Shown: positions 60,911 to 64,000 of the stretch, in pieces | Layout of the letters: each line of letters opens with the position of its first letter | Numbering within the stretch: the first letter of the stretch is position 1 | Source: Algoriphagus aestuariicola | Lineage (GTDB): Bacteria > Bacteroidota > Bacteroidia > Cytophagales > Cyclobacteriaceae | DNA: 64,000 nt | Reading direction: 5' to 3' | Assembly: GCF_017254835.1 (NCBI RefSeq) | Contig: NZ_JAFKCW010000004.1 | Location: forward strand, 587,266 to 651,265 | The notes under the pieces: model-generated | The model's input: only the letters and a program-made list of their open reading frames with translations | What the model was told of the DNA's origin: nothing | Databases searched by the model: none | Position numbers and translations under genes: made by a program

Positions 60911-62083
60911 ATGGGCTATTTGGGTCGGATATGTGGCGTTGGAGGGATTTTGCTTTTTCTTTTTTCGTGTAGGACTCCGTTTGATCCAGAGCCTCAAGGC
61001 AAGTCCGTTGCCATTTTGGTGGTAGAGGGCTATCTCGATGCGGATGGAAAAAAAAGTGAGCTGAGGCTAAGCCGAATGACTGATCTGGATTCTTTGAACG
61101 CCTATTCCCCGGAACTTAACGCGACGGCATACCTCGAGTCTTCCGCTGGGACTAGATACTATCTGGAGGAAAAAGGAGACGGGATATATTTGTTTGAAGA
61201 GACACTGTCATTCGACCTGAGCTACAGACTGTCCATCCAGCTCCAAAATGGAGAACAATACCAATCGGATGAGATTATTCCCATTGAAACTCCGGAAATC
61301 TTTGATGCAGGATTTGTGAAAGACGAGGAGGGAGTAGAGATCTTCGTCAATACTCAAGGCAATGAGCAAGCAGATGATTTCCTTTGGACTTTCCAGGAAG
61401 ACTGGATTTTCCGGCCCTATACGCTGGCTCCCTTTATCTATGACCAAACACTGAGGGAGGTGAGGGATAGGACTCCCGCTGAGGATATTTATACCTGTTT
61501 CAGGACTGAACCTAATCCTGGCATTTTGCTCGAGACCAGTTCTAGGTTTCAGGAACAGGTGGTGTTTAGACAGACGATCACCGAAATTCCTACTGGAGAT
61601 GAGAGGCTGCAAGCGCGTTACAGTATTTTGATCAATCAGATGGCCATCCCCTCCGACGCGGTCAAGTTTTGGGAGATATTGAAGAAAAATACGGAGGAGA
61701 TTGGCTCGATCTTCAGTCCATTGCCGGCTGTGATTTCCGGGAATATCCATGGACTCGAGACAAGTAACCTTGCCGTAGGGCAAGTGAATATTGGAAAGGT
61801 GCGACAGCGGAGAATCTACATCAATCGAGCCGATGTCTCTCCCTGGAATTACAGCAATAAAGTTTTTTCAGGTTGCTATGTCGATGACGTGCCTTTGCTC
61901 ATCGGAAGTTTCGAATACCACTTTTTGTTTGGAAGTGGTAGCCATCTTCCAGCCCGACCCTTCCTTGGGGACGGTCCCATATTAGCCACCTACATTATCG
62001 GCTATAATCCTATAGAAACGCGCTGTGCCGATTGCACATTGTATGCAAGCAAAGTAAAGCCTGAATTTTGGGAAGATGAATAA
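60911..62083 (+). CDS. DUF4249 lipoprotein, copy 2
   Basis: I chose the ATG at 60911 (390 residues), which gives a normal lipoprotein signal, MGYLGRICGVGGILLFLFSC. ATGs at 60830 and 60839 are in frame and overlap or abut the previous gene, but put 44-47 residues before the cysteine. The mature protein repeats copy 1: RTPFDPE, LVVEGYLDADGKKSELRLSR, ETSSRFQEQVVFRQTITEIPTGDER, VKFWEILKKNTEEIGSIFSPLP, and RCADCTLYA with the end FWEDE. This is a recent tandem duplication; the region between LVVEGYLD and the CxxC differs most. Ligand unknown. Confidence 0.88.
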   Translation: MGYLGRICGVGGILLFLFSCRTPFDPEPQGKSVAILVVEGYLDADGKKSELRLSRMTDLDSLNAYSPELNATAYLESSAGTRYYLEEKGDGIYLFEETLSFDLSYRLSIQLQNGEQYQSDEIIPIETPEIFDAGFVKDEEGVEIFVNTQGNEQADDFLWTFQEDWIFRPYTLAPFIYDQTLREVRDRTPAEDIYTCFRTEPNPGILLETSSRFQEQVVFRQTITEIPTGDERLQARYSILINQMAIPSDAVKFWEILKKNTEEIGSIFSPLPAVISGNIHGLETSNLAVGQVNIGKVRQRRIYINRADVSPWNYSNKVFSGCYVDDVPLLIGSFEYHFLFGSGSHLPARPFLGDGPILATYIIGYNPIETRCADCTLYASKVKPEFWEDE

Positions 62084-63707
62084 GCCAACCAAAGGATTTA
62101 AAAAATTGAAAAGCATGAATGCAGTCAAGGTTTTCTTAGTGCTATGTCTTGGTCTGATTTCCGTTGACCATGTTTTTGGGAGACAGGAGCAGCGGGAAAA
62201 AGAATCGGTATCGTTCTCCATCCCCAAGACCCTTTATTTCACCGGGGAAAAAATCTGGATAGACGCGGCTGTAGTATTGGGAGACGCTCCGACGAGCTCC
62301 CAAGTATTGTATGCAGAATTGGTCAACAGAGACTCCAAGTCCATGGCCTATGTGAAATTGCCCTTGCTGCACGGAAAGGCGTTCAACTATTTCCAGATAA
62401 AATCCGATATTCCCTCTGATCACTATCTGCTAAGGGTTTATACTCGAATCAGCCCCTATCTTGACCAGGACCTCGGTATTGCCCAGCAGTTTGTGACAAT
62501 TGTTAATCCCACGATTCCTCCGGCGGGAAAACCCGAGGGGTCAGTGGCGGAGGTGGTCTTACCTACCTCTGAAAAAGCTTTTGCGAAGTCCCAGAGTATA
62601 TCGTTGCCTCTTGCCGAGGACCTTGGCAAGAGGCAGGTGATGGGGATGTCCATTGCCAATCCCTTTTTGCCCTCCGAACAAGAGCCAATCGCTTCTGCAC
62701 AAGCATATGAATTCCTTCTCGAAAAAGACCTTGTTCCTGAGCTTTTTGGGCACGTCGTAGAAGTGAATGTGCCCAATCCCAAACTTGATGCTACCTACTT
62801 TCTGTCAGTTCATGGAACGCGCAGTGCGCTTTTTACTGATATTCCCAATACCGATGGAAGGGTGCTGGTGGATATCGGAGGCCTGAAACACTGGGACCGT
62901 ATGGTCATTCAGCTGGAAGATGGAGCAGAAATGCCGGGAATAGAAGTCGTCCCACCACTGATCCAAACTCGCTTTAGGCCGAGTTTTGATTTTCCTGACT
63001 TATTTCTTGGAGAAAAGGACTTGCCTAGGTTGGAGTTGCTGCTAAGGGCGTCGCGTGTGGAGAGCTACTATGTAGAGGAATACTTGCAGGACTCCATGGA
63101 GGTAGTCGTCGGTTTTGTGGCTGATCACACTTACAATCTGGATGATTACACGCGGTTTGACGACGTGGAGACTGTCCTTCGAGAATACGTTCCCAGCGTG
63201 ATGGTGCGTACCCACGATAGAAGGAAGGAGTTTCGCCTGACCAATGAAGCGGTCAAGGGGATGTTTGATACCAACCCACTGATCTTGGTGGATGCTATGC
63301 CTGTGTTTGATTCCGACCTTTTGGCTTCCTTCAATCCCAAGTTCATGAAGCGGCTCGAGGTGCTCAATCGGGAATTTTACCTGAACCAGCGTATTTATTC
63401 TGGCGTGTTGAGCTGGAGCAGCTACGAAAACAACTTTGGACTTTTTCCTCTCGCGCCGAGTGCCCGGTTTTTTGACTACTACGGTTTGCAGCCCAAGATA
63501 CTCATGGATAGGGGGCAGTTTTCCAAGCCGAACCAAAATGGAAAATACCCGGATTGGAGGACAGTGCTCTTTTGGGAAGGCAATGCGGGAAGACTTCCTG
63601 ATATCGAGGCACCTGACTTGGAAGGATTGTTTGTCTTTTGGGTGAGGTCAAGCGATGACGATGGGAAGTCGCGCGTCAGCCGCAGCTATTTCACAGTTTT
63701 ACCTTAA
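62076..63707 (+). CDS. secreted MG2-like (macroglobulin-type) protein
   Basis: This 543-residue protein has a signal peptide after a lysine-rich start (MNKPTKGFKKLKSMNAVKVFLVLCLGLISVDHVFG); an in-frame ATG at 62115 is possible. The first 110 residues after it look like an alpha-2-macroglobulin MG2-type beta-sandwich: SIPKTLYFTGEKIWIDAAV, LYAELVNRDSKSMAYVKLPL, DIPSDHYLLRVYTRIS. The rest is beta-rich with no thioester motif. A late region (LTNEAVKGMFDTNPLILVDAMPVFD) resembles plug-like segments seen in such Bacteroidota proteins. Its ATG overlaps the DUF4249 stop by 8 bases. Function is unknown; a periplasmic or surface partner of the receptor is inferred. Confidence 0.78.
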   Translation: MNKPTKGFKKLKSMNAVKVFLVLCLGLISVDHVFGRQEQREKESVSFSIPKTLYFTGEKIWIDAAVVLGDAPTSSQVLYAELVNRDSKSMAYVKLPLLHGKAFNYFQIKSDIPSDHYLLRVYTRISPYLDQDLGIAQQFVTIVNPTIPPAGKPEGSVAEVVLPTSEKAFAKSQSISLPLAEDLGKRQVMGMSIANPFLPSEQEPIASAQAYEFLLEKDLVPELFGHVVEVNVPNPKLDATYFLSVHGTRSALFTDIPNTDGRVLVDIGGLKHWDRMVIQLEDGAEMPGIEVVPPLIQTRFRPSFDFPDLFLGEKDLPRLELLLRASRVESYYVEEYLQDSMEVVVGFVADHTYNLDDYTRFDDVETVLREYVPSVMVRTHDRRKEFRLTNEAVKGMFDTNPLILVDAMPVFDSDLLASFNPKFMKRLEVLNREFYLNQRIYSGVLSWSSYENNFGLFPLAPSARFFDYYGLQPKILMDRGQFSKPNQNGKYPDWRTVLFWEGNAGRLPDIEAPDLEGLFVFWVRSSDDDGKSRVSRSYFTVLP

Positions 63708-64000
63708 TCTGGCTTTTTCTTCAGCTCCGTGTCGAGAAATTTTCTCAGGTTTTCCTGATAGGAAGCCTGCCCGGGATACTCGGGAACCAAGCCTTTTTTC
63801 TCCGGGAATGTCTCCATATGAAGTGTCTGGGTCGGAAATGCAAAGCGAACGCCGAGAGTATTGGCTAGCTTGACGATCTGGATGAGCAGCTCGTGTCGGG
63901 CGTTCAACTCCTCGGGCCAGCCGGGGACTTCGAAAAACACATAGAACATGACGTCTTGGCTGTAGGCCGAAAGGTTGTTGAAATAGATGTTGAAATAGTC
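63704..64000 (-). CDS. MscS-family mechanosensitive channel, C-terminal part
   Basis: About 98 C-terminal residues enter from the right edge (DYFNIYFNNLSAYSQDVMFY, then VFFEVPGWPEELNARHELLI). The sequence ELNARHELLIQIVKLANTLGVRFAFPTQTLHM matches the end of MscS-type channels, where the cytoplasmic domain closes. The transmembrane pore region lies outside the window. The stop overlaps the convergent MG2-like gene's stop by 4 bases (TTAA). Confidence 0.8.
   Translation of the reverse strand, partial: DYFNIYFNNLSAYSQDVMFYVFFEVPGWPEELNARHELLIQIVKLANTLGVRFAFPTQTLHMETFPEKKGLVPEYPGQASYQENLRKFLDTELKKKPD

Overview
The window is chromosomal DNA from a member of the Bacteroidota. It most likely comes from the Cytophagales, in or near Cyclobacteriaceae such as Algoriphagus. 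I infer this from protein content: SusC/SusD, DUF4249, DUF5686, STN-type TonB receptors and ASPIC/UnbV lipoproteins. Gene starts lack Shine-Dalgarno sequences, and the promoters fit the Bacteroidota pattern TTTG-N19-TAnnTTTG. The genus is a guess from protein style, not from a search.

Layout. (1) 1-9425, minus strand: a SusC/SusD outer-membrane import pair, a terminator, then a small lipoprotein and two FG-GAP/ASPIC-UnbV (CRTAC1-type) lipoproteins; the last runs off the left edge. (2) 9426-9932: a long AT-rich intergenic region with a LacI-type palindrome. (3) 9933-18258: a DUF5686 outer-membrane protein, frr and pyrH, an SDR oxidoreductase, a lone biotin carboxyl carrier protein and an M1 aminopeptidase lipoprotein. 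(4) 18323-31508: tRNA-Tyr, -Gly and -Thr with tuf, then tRNA-Trp, secE, nusG, rplKAJL and rpoBC. (5) 31523-49832: a DUF3467 gene, rpsL-rpsG-fusA-rpsJ, then an almost unbroken run rplC to rplQ that includes secY, map, infA and rpoA. Short rpmD and rpmJ genes lie inside it. (6) 49897-55035: carA, eno, a FtsB/DivIC-type divisome protein, a small outer-membrane protein, and cysE plus cysM for cysteine synthesis. (7) 55036-55217: a non-coding gap with three inverted repeats, one a perfect 32-bp palindrome. (8) 55218-56132: a Tat-exported sugar-isomerase-like TIM barrel. (9) 56237-63707: a small secreted protein, an STN-type TonB receptor, two tandem DUF4249 lipoproteins and an MG2-like secreted protein. 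(10) 63704-64000: the end of an MscS-type channel on the minus strand.

The centre is core translation and transcription machinery. Promoters and hairpins cut it into units: tRNAs and tuf; tRNA-Trp to rpoC with an attenuator-like hairpin before rpoB; rpsL to rpsJ; rplC to rpsN; rpsH to rplQ. Genes within units are closely packed, and a stop-start junction reading TAATCATG recurs six times.

The flanks hold two different envelope uptake systems. I saw no clear new defence system, CRISPR array, prophage or insertion sequence. The best candidates for something under-described are the STN receptor/DUF4249/MG2-like locus and the palindromic elements in the 55-kb gap.
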